Shown piece by piece: positions 27,001-35,601 of a stretch of 64,000 bases of DNA (the first letter of the stretch is position 1; every line of letters starts with the position of its first letter). The translations under genes and the position numbers were made by a program. Source of the stretch: CALOFP01 sp942492635 (GTDB lineage Bacteria; UBP6; UBA1177; CALOFP01); the NCBI GenBank assembly GCA_942492635.1, contig CALOFP010000002.1, positions 558,001-622,000 on the forward strand. The letters run 5' to 3'. The notes under the pieces were generated by a model that worked only from the letters and a program-made list of their open reading frames with translations, made no database searches and was not told the origin of the DNA.

Positions 27001-27779
27001 ACACTGTATTCGGAATCAATCAAACCTCTTAGTGAGGAATAGCCAGGATCTGTTTTTTTAATTACTATTTCATTTCTACCGGGATTTTTTATTTTAATAA
27101 TATCAAGTTTGTTTAGCTCGTCCCTTAAAACTAGAGGCTTTTGAGGTAGGATGTCCTTCCAATTAGTTCCATCGGAATTTATAAATTCGAATGAAACCCT
27201 ATGACCAAAGCGATCTTCAATATATACAGGAAAAAGTATCCTTTCACCTGGTTTTAAGAATTGTGGTCTAAAGAACATCTTGAAGACCATTTTCGAGCCG
27301 TCTTTCGAATATCGTTCTATGAAGTCTCCATTTCTATAAACTTCTACACCTTTTTCCTGACCAGCCGCAGGGACAGCAACTTTTCTAGTTTGAGAATCCC
27401 AGTCGCTTTCCCAGTGGTATACCTCTCTACCTCCAGGTAAATCTAGCATAATGTAGGTGAAGTCTCCATTGTCATAATTAGCATAATAGCCTTGGAGCCA
27501 TTGTGATCCATATCGTCCAAAGGGTAAATTTAAATTCCAGTGGTTTGTGTTGCCATCGTAGAAGATGATGGGATTGAATGTCGGTAAACCAGGGATTTCT
27601 TCAACTTTGATATCCTGCCTTGACAAAACCAAGGGATTAACAGTACCAAAACTACTAAAGGGGACATACTTTTTTGTTGAATCAAAATTTAGGTAATCTT
27701 GCCAGCAAAAAGCATTTCCCGATAACAAAAGGAAAAACAGTAGCAAAAATAACTGCCACTTCTTAAAAAATTGTTTCAT
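21036..27779 (-). CDS. Giant RHS/YD-repeat secreted protein
   Basis: 2247 residues. Signal peptide at residues 1-26 (ending GNAFCWQ). Residues ~330-1450 hold many YD-type repeats (for example YDSFGRKVAERNPEGVETLY, YDVLGRTIRTC). Residues ~1470-1770 are a non-YD insertion of beta-rich repeats, propeller-like in appearance. YD repeats then resume (YTYDAFNRRI), followed by the RHS-associated core (GLYWMRHRYYHIGLKRFINQD, DPTGL at ~1946). A hydrophobic segment (LPLVLYFGYKI), an Asn-rich stretch (~1980-2005, from AT-rich trinucleotide repeats) and a ~230-residue variable C-terminus follow. RHS cores normally encapsulate a C-terminal toxin. No known toxin motif is recognised here and no small immunity gene follows, so its role may be adhesive or toxic. 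Confidence 0.92.
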   Translation of the reverse strand: MKQFFKKWQLFLLLFFLLLSGNAFCWQDYLNFDSTKKYVPFSSFGTVNPLVLSRQDIKVEEIPGLPTFNPIIFYDGNTNHWNLNLPFGRYGSQWLQGYYANYDNGDFTYIMLDLPGGREVYHWESDWDSQTRKVAVPAAGQEKGVEVYRNGDFIERYSKDGSKMVFKMFFRPQFLKPGERILFPVYIEDRFGHRVSFEFINSDGTNWKDILPQKPLVLRDELNKLDIIKIKNPGRNEIVIKKTDPGYSSLRGLIDSEYSVSSFKMYVNGRENHYRAEYDTFNSDRALNSVKIYKDNILEREDNYKYSMSSEDIVVGSVDGADLKKKVYSGDVKLTTSEYGANAYTLYSMDKNLLKSVEQKVFDGETSKTYKTYFDYEVAWKGSGYRKFHWTAHNVDEKAFVIPLSQDTVSYRVTVDHKEVGNDGVEKLVKQEFKTFNAWGKLEEHMNGSIITSIGYNEQGQPTFSLNMDSGEEKYIKDIRYSSEGTIISVKACSSDGCKGTKSISYGKYNVPNSRAFHIYPKIIAFPDGRITEYKYDYDESEGVDLNDDGITNQRFGNVILEKHIGMTSKLTETLVFSYDSKGRLAKQGILGKVPGTFVYGISYHKGFSYDNNGKIKSDFNFSGNEKKLETRYAYDSFGRKVAERNPEGVETLYKYNSADQVIKTYFGCTDSKVNYYFDSQLPDFDTVQCSHARNYDYDKTGNLVETKYYEDYYSNSNGQLEYHPSSLRERKLLTTYNSAGLPFKTCKLSRRKIPLSGATYLHKDTCISVEHDMFGNVVREEKNGNVREIKYNHGNNPVEIRENGLILERLNYERDGKKPKYICDRYSINNNESQNCYNSDQRQEITYDGYGRPIETKDPFGIRTVKTYDKGDRVLSVITYSKNNLRTSEVHYDYDDLGRLWKEKRHTFVPTDKTKPEIITEKEYSYDLLGNISEIRDSLGNIKENVYDHFNRIKEVKIYNGDSLSSKKTSIYSEGTSETRAGRLYKSILEKGGKTITTYYDYDVLGRTIRTCKESEGEKRCSYKVYNTGGQVIWTADEESHVDSEISWWTDRYGDLFTDTSERFGNETFYGYTPGGEIAFVSYKMDDPINPFMTVDYEYDTLGRIKEKVNDNGGKTTYEYYSSGNDKGKLHTMTIYPGNVDSNVTVSKYQKYTYFYNDKSDLVRTTWEEEGSEPVTVSLELDKFGRVVKRTASGNSEKSIIQSYGYNDSNLLDVAKEGNFTVYRSYDSNGDIFSEHINGLPGYEKWKQDASTTVFKYPNGKIKRTTVEDGRLKKITYNNKTIANYSYLDGQLSSISKGNGVVERFGFNKWNKLESKTAVKLYKDPVVNFKYDYTRSWHLNEKTDLVENRTENYSYDPYYRLKNVDYGNGNTESFKLDGVHNITESRNNSVKTEWFVDAFNRVAGKTGPETVEYGYDSRNNLDYEMHVKNNSRNDYDELVDYEYDVLNRLVSVTKVSKGEYYPFKKEETRTADLGVRFDLVGRFDDPNSGGKFFVTYKDFGEDAMMWPHRLMDDGTYEELQELSDMPTKVTDILTRRFRDYNVVTLYSATNGYRMSFLFMDDGRIEDLLIEEDWPADNIATSFSKNNKYFYVFHNSGKISVESFSDTDIEGGIVGTVNVGINADKMHVVEGRHATLLFLNNSVDGSLKIYEMNDSGLPVQPALYDGKVNEIAGHNTIASFNIDIDQYLMFYSESDASLKIIDLYSASDINQENGFGRLVYSGNTDTKFSSIITAPGSGQHDLVFGLHNYGRVGLLKFVDNEEGPVNQAVKLAEYTYDAFNRRIVKDAGNKSQIFLYDDWNIIADMTKKDGNFVAQRSYIDNGMDNHIAVSVMGKTGTEQLYYYHKDERGNVLNITNSNGDSVANYRYGVYGRFLKKEEALLPFENNFYWGGSYLDEETGLYWMRHRYYHIGLKRFINQDPIGIWGDSNNLGNGFAYVAGRVPERIDPTGLVDPLNAVILPLVLYFGYKIIDKVFESKDKGNNSNQTNNNVNINIHIHNNNNNNNSSCGSNNGNESNSNAAVGPGTRGESDKVTVTLPDGSTTEADRHTNDDGSYVLTYKDGDFEYEEHYDANGKPDYRIVTEKDGDDIYEYVQEWDENCKCWKTVPKSVTSTSSMPADPNSLEKMQEYFMSQILKDILRKKGLLGGSIGDDEYWEIVNDDYQRNPGRQIVYNPFYKGKDPLKEVYWKIDRDDTGRPLIWRNPLAPTPFIDTRPVWEKLGSQGIFIGNQPDPAPNMTTAGISIMPFYY

Positions 27780-28210
27780 AAAACATTCCCCTAAAAGAGA
27801 TTAATAAAGTTGCACAATAGCGTAATAAAATAGCAAAATAATAATTAGAGTCAACCTTGCGTTGTCATTAAAGAAAATAAATGAGATAATTGAAACAATG
27901 TTTGTAACATTACGATATTAGTAGAGTTAAGGTGGGTTTATCTCTTGCTATGCATGAACCATTTTAGGAATTGTTAAGATGATTATGAAAAATTGAAATT
28001 GACGTTTGTTTCATAAAGTATTTAACTGTTAAGGGTTAAAACACAAAAATTAATACAATGTTTGGTTTGAATGTTTTTTTGATATAAATATTATATAAAC
28101 AAATAAATGTTTGGCTGTTATTTATTAAACATAAAAATGATTGGAGAAGGCGTCTGTTTAGCTACTTTTATTTTAAATATAAAAAAAGAAAAATAGTTAT
28201 TGTATTGCAG
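27780..28210. other. Very AT-rich upstream region of the RHS gene
   Basis: No gene is supported. It must contain the RHS promoter (minus strand; AGGGG lies before the start codon) and is bounded on the right by the IS256-type element. Confidence 0.55.
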
Positions 28211-29464
28211 TTTCTGTAAATTCGTTTTCAATATTTTTGAGGGATAGGAAAGAAGTTGAAAAAACGGGTCAAATTAGTCATCTTAAGTTCACACACAAAA
28301 AGGAGACTAAAATGACCCGAAAAGATCTTAGCACAATTAATTACGCGGTACAAGAGATTTTAGAGAACGGTTTAGACGGACTAGAAAACGCCTTTTCTCT
28401 TTTGCTCAATGAAGTGATGAGAATCGAAAGATCCAAAACATTAAATACTGAACTTTACGAAAGAAGTGGGGACCGTAAAGGTTATGCTAACGGTTTTAAG
28501 AGCAAAAAGTTGAAGAGCAGAGTTGGTACACTGAATCTTCAGATTCCACAGGTAATAGGAGATGTATCATTCTATCCCTCTTCATTAGAAAAAGGAATAA
28601 GAAGTGAAAGAGCATTGAAGCTTGCAATCGCTGAAATGTATATCCAGGGAGTTTCGACAAGGAAAGTCTCAGAAGTTTTCGAAAAAATGTGCGGCCTTGA
28701 AGTCAGCAGCTCAGATGTAAGCAGAGCAACAGGGCTACTTGATGTTGAGCTTAAACAATGGCGAAACCGTCCTCTAGGTAAAACAAGGTTTCTTCAGCTG
28801 GATGCCAGGTATGAGAAAGTTAGAATGGCCGGTTCTGTTGTTAGTGTTGCGGTACTGATTGCAGTTGGAGTCAATGAGGAAGGAAAGCGCTCTGTTCTCG
28901 GTGTAAGTGCAAAGTTGAGCGAAGCTGAAGTTCATTGGAGAGAATTCCTTATTTCATTGAAGAAGCGTGGTTTGCATGGCGTTGAATATGTCGTAAGTGA
29001 TGATCATGAGGGATTGAAAAAAGCACTCACAACTACCTTAGGTTCAGCGTCGTGGAATAGATGCCACGTCCATATGCAACGGAATGCTGTGTCTTATGTC
29101 CCCAAAGTGGCAATGAAGAGTGAAGTTGCAAATGATATAGGTGCCGTACTCACCGCGCCGGACCTTGAAACAGCAAAGTATCTGCTCCAAAAACATTTGA
29201 AAAAGTACGAGAAAACGGCAACAAAGCTGGCTGTATGGATGGAAGACAATGTTCCGGAAGGTTTCGCTGTCTTCAAGCTGGAGAAAAAATTCAGAAAAAA
29301 GCTGCGCTCAACCAATATGCTCGAGCGTCTGAACAGAGAGATAAAAAGAAGAACCTCACTTCGGTTAGTAAGTGCGGTTCTCATGGAAAAAAGTGAAGAA
29401 TTGGAAAGCGGTAGACGATATATTAGTTCGGATGATTAATTGACATTATGAGAATTTACAGAAA
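28211..29464 (+). mobile_element. IS256-family insertion sequence
   Basis: Bounded by a perfect 13-bp inverted repeat, TTTCTGTAAATTC at 28211-28223 and its complement at 29452-29464. The TGTAAATT core is typical of IS256-family ends. Length about 1.25 kb, slightly short for the family, consistent with the deletion in its transposase. No convincing flanking target duplication was found by eye. Confidence 0.85.
28312..29439 (+). CDS. IS256-family (Mutator) transposase, internally deleted
   Basis: 375 residues from an ATG with AGGAG 6 bases upstream. The catalytic acids are present: Asp in FLQLDARYEKVR, Asp in VVSDDHEGLKKAL and Glu in NMLERLNREIKRRT. Conserved IS256 features such as GDRKGYANGFKSKKLKSRVG, YIQGVSTRKV and WNRCHVHMQRN are intact. 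After REIKRRT, family members normally have about 10-12 residues including a GIFPN-type motif before LLRLVGAVL; here the sequence jumps directly to SLRLVSAVL, and the usual EEW becomes EEL. This points to an in-frame deletion of about 30-36 bases near the catalytic Glu, so the enzyme may be inactive. Confidence 0.9.
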   Translation: MTRKDLSTINYAVQEILENGLDGLENAFSLLLNEVMRIERSKTLNTELYERSGDRKGYANGFKSKKLKSRVGTLNLQIPQVIGDVSFYPSSLEKGIRSERALKLAIAEMYIQGVSTRKVSEVFEKMCGLEVSSSDVSRATGLLDVELKQWRNRPLGKTRFLQLDARYEKVRMAGSVVSVAVLIAVGVNEEGKRSVLGVSAKLSEAEVHWREFLISLKKRGLHGVEYVVSDDHEGLKKALTTTLGSASWNRCHVHMQRNAVSYVPKVAMKSEVANDIGAVLTAPDLETAKYLLQKHLKKYEKTATKLAVWMEDNVPEGFAVFKLEKKFRKKLRSTNMLERLNREIKRRTSLRLVSAVLMEKSEELESGRRYISSDD

Positions 29465-29480
29465 GAAAGTTACTTTATCA

Positions 29481-31334
29481 TTAGTTAAGCTTCTTACAAA
29501 CTACATTGTCTATTGTAAGGTGCTCAGGTGCTGTTGTATGATCAATATAGAAAACAAGTTCGAAAACATCAGGAACACCGTTTACTATTGAGAAACTACC
29601 ACTGATTGATGTCCAGTCAGCACTGTCAATATTAAGCTTTGTGAAAACCGGACCGGCTACATAACCTACAGGCTCAAGTTTGTTATGGAAGTACTGGAGA
29701 GAAATGATACCTTTACCCTTAATATCAAGTTTACACTGGTATTCACCTACTCCTATTGAGGAAGGTTTAGTTGAGATCGCGGATTTCATGTTGAACTGAG
29801 ACATTCTTACATTAAGCGCTTTTCCTCCATTTCCGTCATCAACAATGGAGCTGAATTCTTTGATTTTAGCATAAGTTTTTTCTCCGCCCCAGTGCTCAGG
29901 AAGGTCATCAATAACATTTCCATTGAAGTCACCATTCAGGACAATGTTATCACCAGACGGAGTGCCACAACGGTGATCTGTGCAAGCTTTTCCACCTTCA
30001 CAATCAGCACTTGACTCGCAGAATCCATCCTTAAGCTTGCAAACAGGATCAGAACCGGATTCATCGCACCACTGGTACTCATCGTTACATCTAGGATAAC
30101 ACTTCTTAACAGTGTCCCATAGGTAATTGTTGCTGAGCTCAAAACACTTACCTCCCTGGACTGTTTTAGACTTATATGTTTCCGTATTGATAGTTGTTTC
30201 TACAAGTCTGAGTCCCGATGAAAGAGCACCTTCTGATTCATAAGTCATGTTGCCATACTTATCTTTAATAAAACCATGTACCTGCAGGGAACCCTTCTGC
30301 TGAAAGTATATTTTTTTAGAATCTTGAATGAGTTTTCCGCTTGTTCCGGTTATGTCATCGAATGCAAGTACACAATGAAGACATGATCCATAGTTGTCAT
30401 TTGGGTTAATGTAAAGAGGTATGTCGATATCAAGCGCCTGATCTGAAAGGTTGGAGAGAGAAACAGTAAGCTTCTCTGGTTTATCTTCTCCGGGATTGAG
30501 AATGGGAGCTTCATAAGTTATGGGACCGTCTTCAACTTTACGGAATGAGAATTCACCCAGCTCGATCTTTTCGCAGTTGTAAGCTTCGCACTGTCCGTCA
30601 ACAGAACATCCGTAATCAAGACCGCATGTGCCGCATTTACCGCCACAACCGTCGTCTCCGCATACTCTTCCTTCGGGAGCACAAACGGGGAGACAGTCGC
30701 CGAAAGTGTTCCAGCCGCCATCCTTTATGCGGATGCAGCGGGGGTTGGCCTTGGGTATTATCTTACCCTTGTCGTCGAATGTGAACTCGGAAAGAACGAT
30801 GTCGTGGAATTTACCTGAGGATTCTCCGGTGATAGCGCCGGTAGGCTGTTTGAAGAGGTTTGTGATCTCAAGAGATCCGGAAGCCTGCATAAAAATTGCA
30901 CCGGCCTTACCTGTGGAAGGATCGATATCCTCCATAACTCTTACCAATTGCTTTGCATCTCCGAGGTTGGCGTTGTCGCCGCTGCCGAGATCGTATATCT
31001 TGGCATCCTGAGGACCGCTGAAAAGCATCTGTACTACCTGATTGGCAGTTTTTCCGGTGTTAGGGGTGTATTTTGCGTTGTAGATCCAGAAAGGCTGAGC
31101 AGCGTCGTCGCCTTCGGTGATGTTCATTGAACTAAACTTCTCAACGGTGATGGCGATACACTTGTCTTCCGGCCCCTGATCCTGATCCTGATCGTCCTCA
31201 TCTACCTTAGTGATAACGTCGGCATCGACAACCTTGTCGTTATCGGATTCCTTTGTGGAATCTCCGCTGTCGCCGCAAGCAACAACAAAAATAACGAGAA
31301 AGAGCGAAAGAATAGAAAAAATAGATTTTTTCAT
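29481..31334 (-). CDS. Large lipoprotein with two shared Cys modules
   Basis: 617 residues. Lipoprotein signal MKKSIFSILSLFLVIFVVAC followed by GDSGD and an acidic linker (DVITKVDEDDQDQDQ). Two copies of the module found in the first two genes follow, ending GGWNTFGDC (~215) and NNYLWDTVKKC (~410). Between them is a short Cys-rich insert with GRVCGDDGCGGKCGTC. After further Cys repeats, the C-terminal ~150 residues (NIVLNGDFNGNVIDDLPEHW to HLTIDNVVC) look like a carbohydrate-binding-module-type beta-sandwich. It is closely related to the gene at 35921-37906. No catalytic motif seen. GGAG lies upstream of the ATG. Confidence 0.85.
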   Translation of the reverse strand: MKKSIFSILSLFLVIFVVACGDSGDSTKESDNDKVVDADVITKVDEDDQDQDQGPEDKCIAITVEKFSSMNITEGDDAAQPFWIYNAKYTPNTGKTANQVVQMLFSGPQDAKIYDLGSGDNANLGDAKQLVRVMEDIDPSTGKAGAIFMQASGSLEITNLFKQPTGAITGESSGKFHDIVLSEFTFDDKGKIIPKANPRCIRIKDGGWNTFGDCLPVCAPEGRVCGDDGCGGKCGTCGLDYGCSVDGQCEAYNCEKIELGEFSFRKVEDGPITYEAPILNPGEDKPEKLTVSLSNLSDQALDIDIPLYINPNDNYGSCLHCVLAFDDITGTSGKLIQDSKKIYFQQKGSLQVHGFIKDKYGNMTYESEGALSSGLRLVETTINTETYKSKTVQGGKCFELSNNYLWDTVKKCYPRCNDEYQWCDESGSDPVCKLKDGFCESSADCEGGKACTDHRCGTPSGDNIVLNGDFNGNVIDDLPEHWGGEKTYAKIKEFSSIVDDGNGGKALNVRMSQFNMKSAISTKPSSIGVGEYQCKLDIKGKGIISLQYFHNKLEPVGYVAGPVFTKLNIDSADWTSISGSFSIVNGVPDVFELVFYIDHTTAPEHLTIDNVVCKKLN

Positions 31335-31418
31335 TCAAAATTCTCCATTTGCTACTTTACATATAAAAATTATCAAAAAACAGTGGGAGTCTCTTAAAAT
31401 CATATTCCTATTATAACA

Positions 31419-31450
31419 CAAAATGGAGCGACTATCGCCGCTCCATTTTG
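31419..31450 (-). terminator. Strong hairpin downstream of the LTD lipoprotein
   Basis: CAAAATGGAGCG and CGCTCCATTTTG form a perfect 12-bp stem with an 8-base loop, 19 bases past the stop of the 31470-34625 gene. The stem carries the T-rich arm on the minus strand. It could also act on the plus strand, where A6 follows. Confidence 0.65.
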
Positions 31451-31469
31451 AAAAAAGGGAAAATTTCAT

Positions 31470-34400
31470 TTACCTTGTTCCGGGAGTAGCCTCGGTTTTA
31501 ACATCAGAAGCTGTAATGATTTCCCATTCGCTTGCATCCCAAGAGGTATTGCCTGATTTGATCGCAATTTTTCTTTTGGCTATTTTTCCCTCGTAATTCC
31601 AGTCGGCACCTGTTCCGTCGATACCTGCAACACCGAAGATGTCGACAATTTCTCCAGCTGCATTTTCGAGTATAACGGCTTTGTTGTCTTCAAGAGCCTG
31701 AACAGTGTCGCCATGACCAGCAGTAGTAAAACCGTAAACTTCTTTAAACATATCTACGGCAAAAGGACCGGAAAGAACTCTTTTCGAAAAAACAATTGTT
31801 GCGCCTGCTGCAATTTTTGCCGCAGGCAGATTCTGTGTGTCATCAAGCTCATCAATAGAATCAGATGTCTTAAGTTTATATCCTGTAAGATCGATTTCAG
31901 AATCTGTTGGATTATAAATTTCAATAAAGCTTGCATCCTTAATTCCCGCCTTTGCCTTGACAACCTCTGAGATTATGGGGGTTCCAGCAGGTGCAGGTGT
32001 GTTTCCAGAATTAACAGTGTGGGAACCGATGAACTCGGAGTTGTCTATACCTTTGTCTGTCCATTCATTTTCATCATATGTTGTGTTGCCTTCAGCGATA
32101 TCGGCATTACGTACGAGAGTAACATCACCATAGATTTTTGAGCCCGGATTAGGTATTCCAATTACGTCGATTATGTCTTCGCCTTTGAAAAGGGCTACAG
32201 AATCATCACCATTCCAGGGAATTCCGCCATTTGTAAGATCTGCATGATCCAAGAATCCCTGAGCTGCCTGTGCATGTGCAACCACGAAAACATCCTTTGC
32301 AGCTATTTTGTTGTCTGCAGTAAATGTAATGAGCTTGTTGTAAACAGTTCCGGTGTTGGTAGTTGCTCTTATAGAGAAACCTTCGAGTGAAAATTCGGAG
32401 TCGTTGGGATTGTAAATCTCGAGAACCTTGTTGTAGCTGCTACCTTCAACATACTCAGAGATGAAAGGATCTTTGAGCTCAACGACAACCTTTTCAACAC
32501 AGTTGAGAGCGTCATTAGCGTCGTTTTCAAATCCCTCTTCGCAAGTACAAGCAGCAGCTTCGTTAACAACAGCACATGTTCCGTGACCGCCGCAAGTTAC
32601 GTCAGCACATGGATCAACAGCCTTCTCAACACATTTGAGAGCGTCGTCTGCAGGGTTTTCGAAGCCTTCAACACAAGTACACTTTCCAGTGCTGTTTTCT
32701 ACAGTACATGTTCCGTGTCCGTCGCATGTCTGATCTTTACATGGTGATTCGGACATTACGATGTCTTCGGCATTACGAGGCATGATCTGCCATGTGCTGC
32801 CTTTCTTTTTAATGATACCGGTTATTGAAGAGATAGTGTCTCCAACAAAAGGTTTCGGCATGATGTATGCTGTCATTGAAACCTGAAGCGCATCGTCCAA
32901 TTCAATTGAACCGTAATTTTTACCATTGTGTTCGTCTGTATTAACAACCGATACATTTTTTATAGTTACCAGCATGTCTTTCAGTTTTTCATTCTGACAG
33001 TCGGTAGTTGTTGTTTCAACAGGGGTTACAGTCGCTTTTCCAGGCAGAATCATGATGCTTGTTACATTCATCTGTAGAGGTCCACCGTAGTTGCTTTGGT
33101 ATTTACCGGTAATTCTTACTTTGCTACCAGTTTCTTCTGCAGTGAAGGCTGTTTTTTTGCTGTCATAAAGGTACACTCCGCTGAAGTCTCCTCCATCAGA
33201 ATCCATTACGTAGGCAGCGTTTTTGCTGTTTCCAAGACGATCTGTTGTGAGAACAGCTTCGCAAATTGTTACCGTTTCTCCAATTGTATAGCCGTTTTCC
33301 TGTTTAATGTCTTTAATTGTTTTTCCATCACATGGAGGCACCGCGATACAATTAAGAAAAGAATCGTCGTCTGGATTAGTGTTGCATATTGGCTTCTCTG
33401 CGTCAGTACACTGAGTGTTGTCGTTGCATTCAGGTCCTATGTGTGTGATATCGAAAGAGTCAATCATTGCAGTAAGGCTTCTGCTGGTACCGGAAACAAG
33501 GGTAAGTGTCATAACATTTCCATCTTTCCATGCATCGTTGAGTTCGTCATTAATGAATATTGAGTATTTCTGCCATACCTGATTGCTGTATGTACCGTAA
33601 AGCACGTAATCGGAGTACCCTGGAATCTCTTTGTCAAGAAAGTTGAAAACTCTGGTGTCTTTATTCAGTTTGTAGTTGCGTACAATAGTTGTTGCAGGCT
33701 CTGCTTCGAAACGATCAGCTGTAGCTTTTGGACCGACAGTGATCTTTGCAAGCATCTTTCCGTAACCTTTCATCATGAAAGTGATCTTCTTAGGTGCCTT
33801 AGCACCACATTCTACCTCAGGAGATACAAGAAGAGGTTCATTATGGTCATAGTCTCCTGCTCCTAAGCCGAGTACAAAATCATTCGAATCTTTTTCTTTT
33901 TCAACCTTCGAGGGCATTGTCTTTGAACCTATAGTCCAGCCTGTCGGTACATCAATTTCCATATCTTCCATTACAGGTTCGCCGTTATCATCCAATACAA
34001 GACCGTTGTCATCGTATTTCGGAACGGATATTGTAGCTTTTTCCCAAACTTCGAAATCACTGTTCGCGAATTTGTAATCTTCAATACAGATGAGAGCGTC
34101 TGCAGGATCGTTTGTGAAGTCAGTGTCACATGCACACTTTGCAGCATTGTCTACAACAGAGCATGTTCCATGGCCGCCACAGTCAACATCTTTGCAAGGA
34201 TCTGCAATACAATTGAGAGCGTTGTCCTTGTCGAGAATGAATCCGGCCTCGCATGTACATTCAGCTGCGTCGTTCTCGACAGAACATGTTCCGTTACCGC
34301 CGCATGTAACGTCCTTACAAGGATCTACAACTACGACAACATCATCGTCTGTTTCTTCTTCTGAATCTTCGTCTACAACTGGCTCTTCGTCCTTGTCTTC

Positions 34401-34625
34401 GTCGACAACCGGCTTGTCATCGTCCTTGTCTTCGTCGACGACCGGTTTGTCATCCTTGTCCTCGTCGACGACCGGTTTTTTGTCTTCGTCGTTTGAGGGA
34501 GTTTCGTCACCGTCGATATCGACAATAACATCTGTGTCTGTGTTCTCGCTTTTGGAGCTGTCATCTCCGCAGGCAAGAATGGAGAACATTGCAAGAATTG
34601 CAATTAGTAAGTTAAAATACTTCAT
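31470..34625 (-). CDS. Large lipoprotein with EGF-like, OB-like and two lamin-tail domains
   Basis: About 1051 residues. GGAGG precedes the ATG at 34625. Signal MKYFNLLIAILAMFSILAC is followed by GDDSS and an acidic linker with several PVVDEDKD repeats. In order: two EGF-like units (PCKDVTCGGNGTC, PCKDVDCGGHGTC), a beta-sandwich (~180-400), an OB-fold-like region (~430-630) starting CDGKTIKDIKQ and ending WQIMPRNAEDIV, two more EGF-like units (PCKDQTCDGHGTC, PCADVTCGGHGTC), then two lamin-tail domains (DPFISEYVEGSSYNKVLEIYN; TPIISEVVKAKAG onward). LTD and OB-like modules often accompany extracellular nucleases, but no nuclease domain is visible. Surface ligand unknown. Confidence 0.88.
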   Translation of the reverse strand: MKYFNLLIAILAMFSILACGDDSSKSENTDTDVIVDIDGDETPSNDEDKKPVVDEDKDDKPVVDEDKDDDKPVVDEDKDEEPVVDEDSEEETDDDVVVVVDPCKDVTCGGNGTCSVENDAAECTCEAGFILDKDNALNCIADPCKDVDCGGHGTCSVVDNAAKCACDTDFTNDPADALICIEDYKFANSDFEVWEKATISVPKYDDNGLVLDDNGEPVMEDMEIDVPTGWTIGSKTMPSKVEKEKDSNDFVLGLGAGDYDHNEPLLVSPEVECGAKAPKKITFMMKGYGKMLAKITVGPKATADRFEAEPATTIVRNYKLNKDTRVFNFLDKEIPGYSDYVLYGTYSNQVWQKYSIFINDELNDAWKDGNVMTLTLVSGTSRSLTAMIDSFDITHIGPECNDNTQCTDAEKPICNTNPDDDSFLNCIAVPPCDGKTIKDIKQENGYTIGETVTICEAVLTTDRLGNSKNAAYVMDSDGGDFSGVYLYDSKKTAFTAEETGSKVRITGKYQSNYGGPLQMNVTSIMILPGKATVTPVETTTTDCQNEKLKDMLVTIKNVSVVNTDEHNGKNYGSIELDDALQVSMTAYIMPKPFVGDTISSITGIIKKKGSTWQIMPRNAEDIVMSESPCKDQTCDGHGTCTVENSTGKCTCVEGFENPADDALKCVEKAVDPCADVTCGGHGTCAVVNEAAACTCEEGFENDANDALNCVEKVVVELKDPFISEYVEGSSYNKVLEIYNPNDSEFSLEGFSIRATTNTGTVYNKLITFTADNKIAAKDVFVVAHAQAAQGFLDHADLTNGGIPWNGDDSVALFKGEDIIDVIGIPNPGSKIYGDVTLVRNADIAEGNTTYDENEWTDKGIDNSEFIGSHTVNSGNTPAPAGTPIISEVVKAKAGIKDASFIEIYNPTDSEIDLTGYKLKTSDSIDELDDTQNLPAAKIAAGATIVFSKRVLSGPFAVDMFKEVYGFTTAGHGDTVQALEDNKAVILENAAGEIVDIFGVAGIDGTGADWNYEGKIAKRKIAIKSGNTSWDASEWEIITASDVKTEATPGTR

Positions 34626-35036
34626 CGTTTCCTCCACGATAGTTAATAGACTGACGCTCGTGGATACTACCTTTGAGGTTGAACTATTTCGACTAGACTA
34701 AAAATCTCGAACAGTTAGAAATATTGTAAAAGTATGTATAAAAGTATCGTACTGGCAACAAACTGAAAACACTAATGAAAAAATTGAGCCATCTTTTCAG
34801 GTCGGACCTTTAAAAAATGCTTTTCTGTAGGGTACTGAATTCAAAAAAAACCTCTAAATAGACACAAAGCTGTTGTTTACGAGGTGGCCCGCCGGATAGA
34901 TCGTTTGTTAAATGTATGTGAAATTAAAAAATTTTAAAATTTAAAGTTAAAATATTGCGAATTGGATGAATAACCTATAGAAATTGAGAAAGAAGATGTT
35001 GAGTTTGATTTCAATTTTTGTTTATAGGAGGTGGAT
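34626..35036. other. Divergent intergenic region
   Basis: Separates the divergent LTD lipoprotein and nitroreductase genes. No gene or clear structured element seen; promoters for both are expected here. Confidence 0.5.
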
Positions 35037-35543
35037 ATGGTTGTCGATGCAATGAAGAAAAGATTCAGCGTACGTAAATTCAGTGAAAGAGAGGTAGAGG
35101 AGGTAAAGCTTCTCGAGATTCTCGAAGCAGCAAGGATTGCTCCAAGTGCAAAAAATCTTCAGAGCTGGAAATTTGTGGTAATCAGAGATCCGGAGAAGAG
35201 AAAGGCGCTGACAGATGTGTGTAAAGGACAGACGTTTGTATCTGAAGCACCCCTGACAATAGCAGTATGCTGCGGAAATCTCGAATACCGTATGACATGC
35301 GGCCAGTATCCTCACTCGATCGACGGTGCTATAGCCGGAGAACACATAGCACTTCAAGCTGCTGAACTGGGATTGGGATCATGTTGGATCGGCGCTTTTC
35401 ATCAGGACAAGGCGAAAGAGTTGATTTCCCTTCCCGATGACTGGCAGATTATTGCTTTGTTCCCAATCGGTTATCCTGATGAAGAGCATAAAATAAGACC
35501 AAGGAAATCTCTTGAAGAGATTGTATCCTACGATACTTTTTAA
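35037..35543 (+). CDS. Nitroreductase-family FMN protein
   Basis: 168 residues; AGGAGG lies 5 bases before the ATG at 35037, which is favoured over the GTG at 35031. The FMN-binding N-terminus RFSVRKFSE, the APSAKNLQSWKFVVI motif and the GAIAGEHIALQAAELGLGSCWIGAF segment mark the nitroreductase fold. It is a small member (many are ~200-220 residues). Several family members reduce nitro-aromatics, quinones or flavins with NAD(P)H; the physiological substrate cannot be read from sequence. It is the only plus-strand gene between 29.5 and 58 kb and stands alone, followed by a terminator. Confidence 0.92.
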   Translation: MVVDAMKKRFSVRKFSEREVEEVKLLEILEAARIAPSAKNLQSWKFVVIRDPEKRKALTDVCKGQTFVSEAPLTIAVCCGNLEYRMTCGQYPHSIDGAIAGEHIALQAAELGLGSCWIGAFHQDKAKELISLPDDWQIIALFPIGYPDEEHKIRPRKSLEEIVSYDTF

Positions 35544-35576
35544 AGAAAATCGCTTATAGGTACATTGAGGAGAGGG

Positions 35577-35601
35577 TTTTGGAAACCTCCAAAAACTTTT
35601 T
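35577..35601 (+). terminator. Intrinsic terminator of the nitroreductase gene
   Basis: TTTTGGA-AACC-TCCAAAA followed by ACTTTTT, 34 bases after the stop codon. Fits a Rho-independent terminator. Confidence 0.7.
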
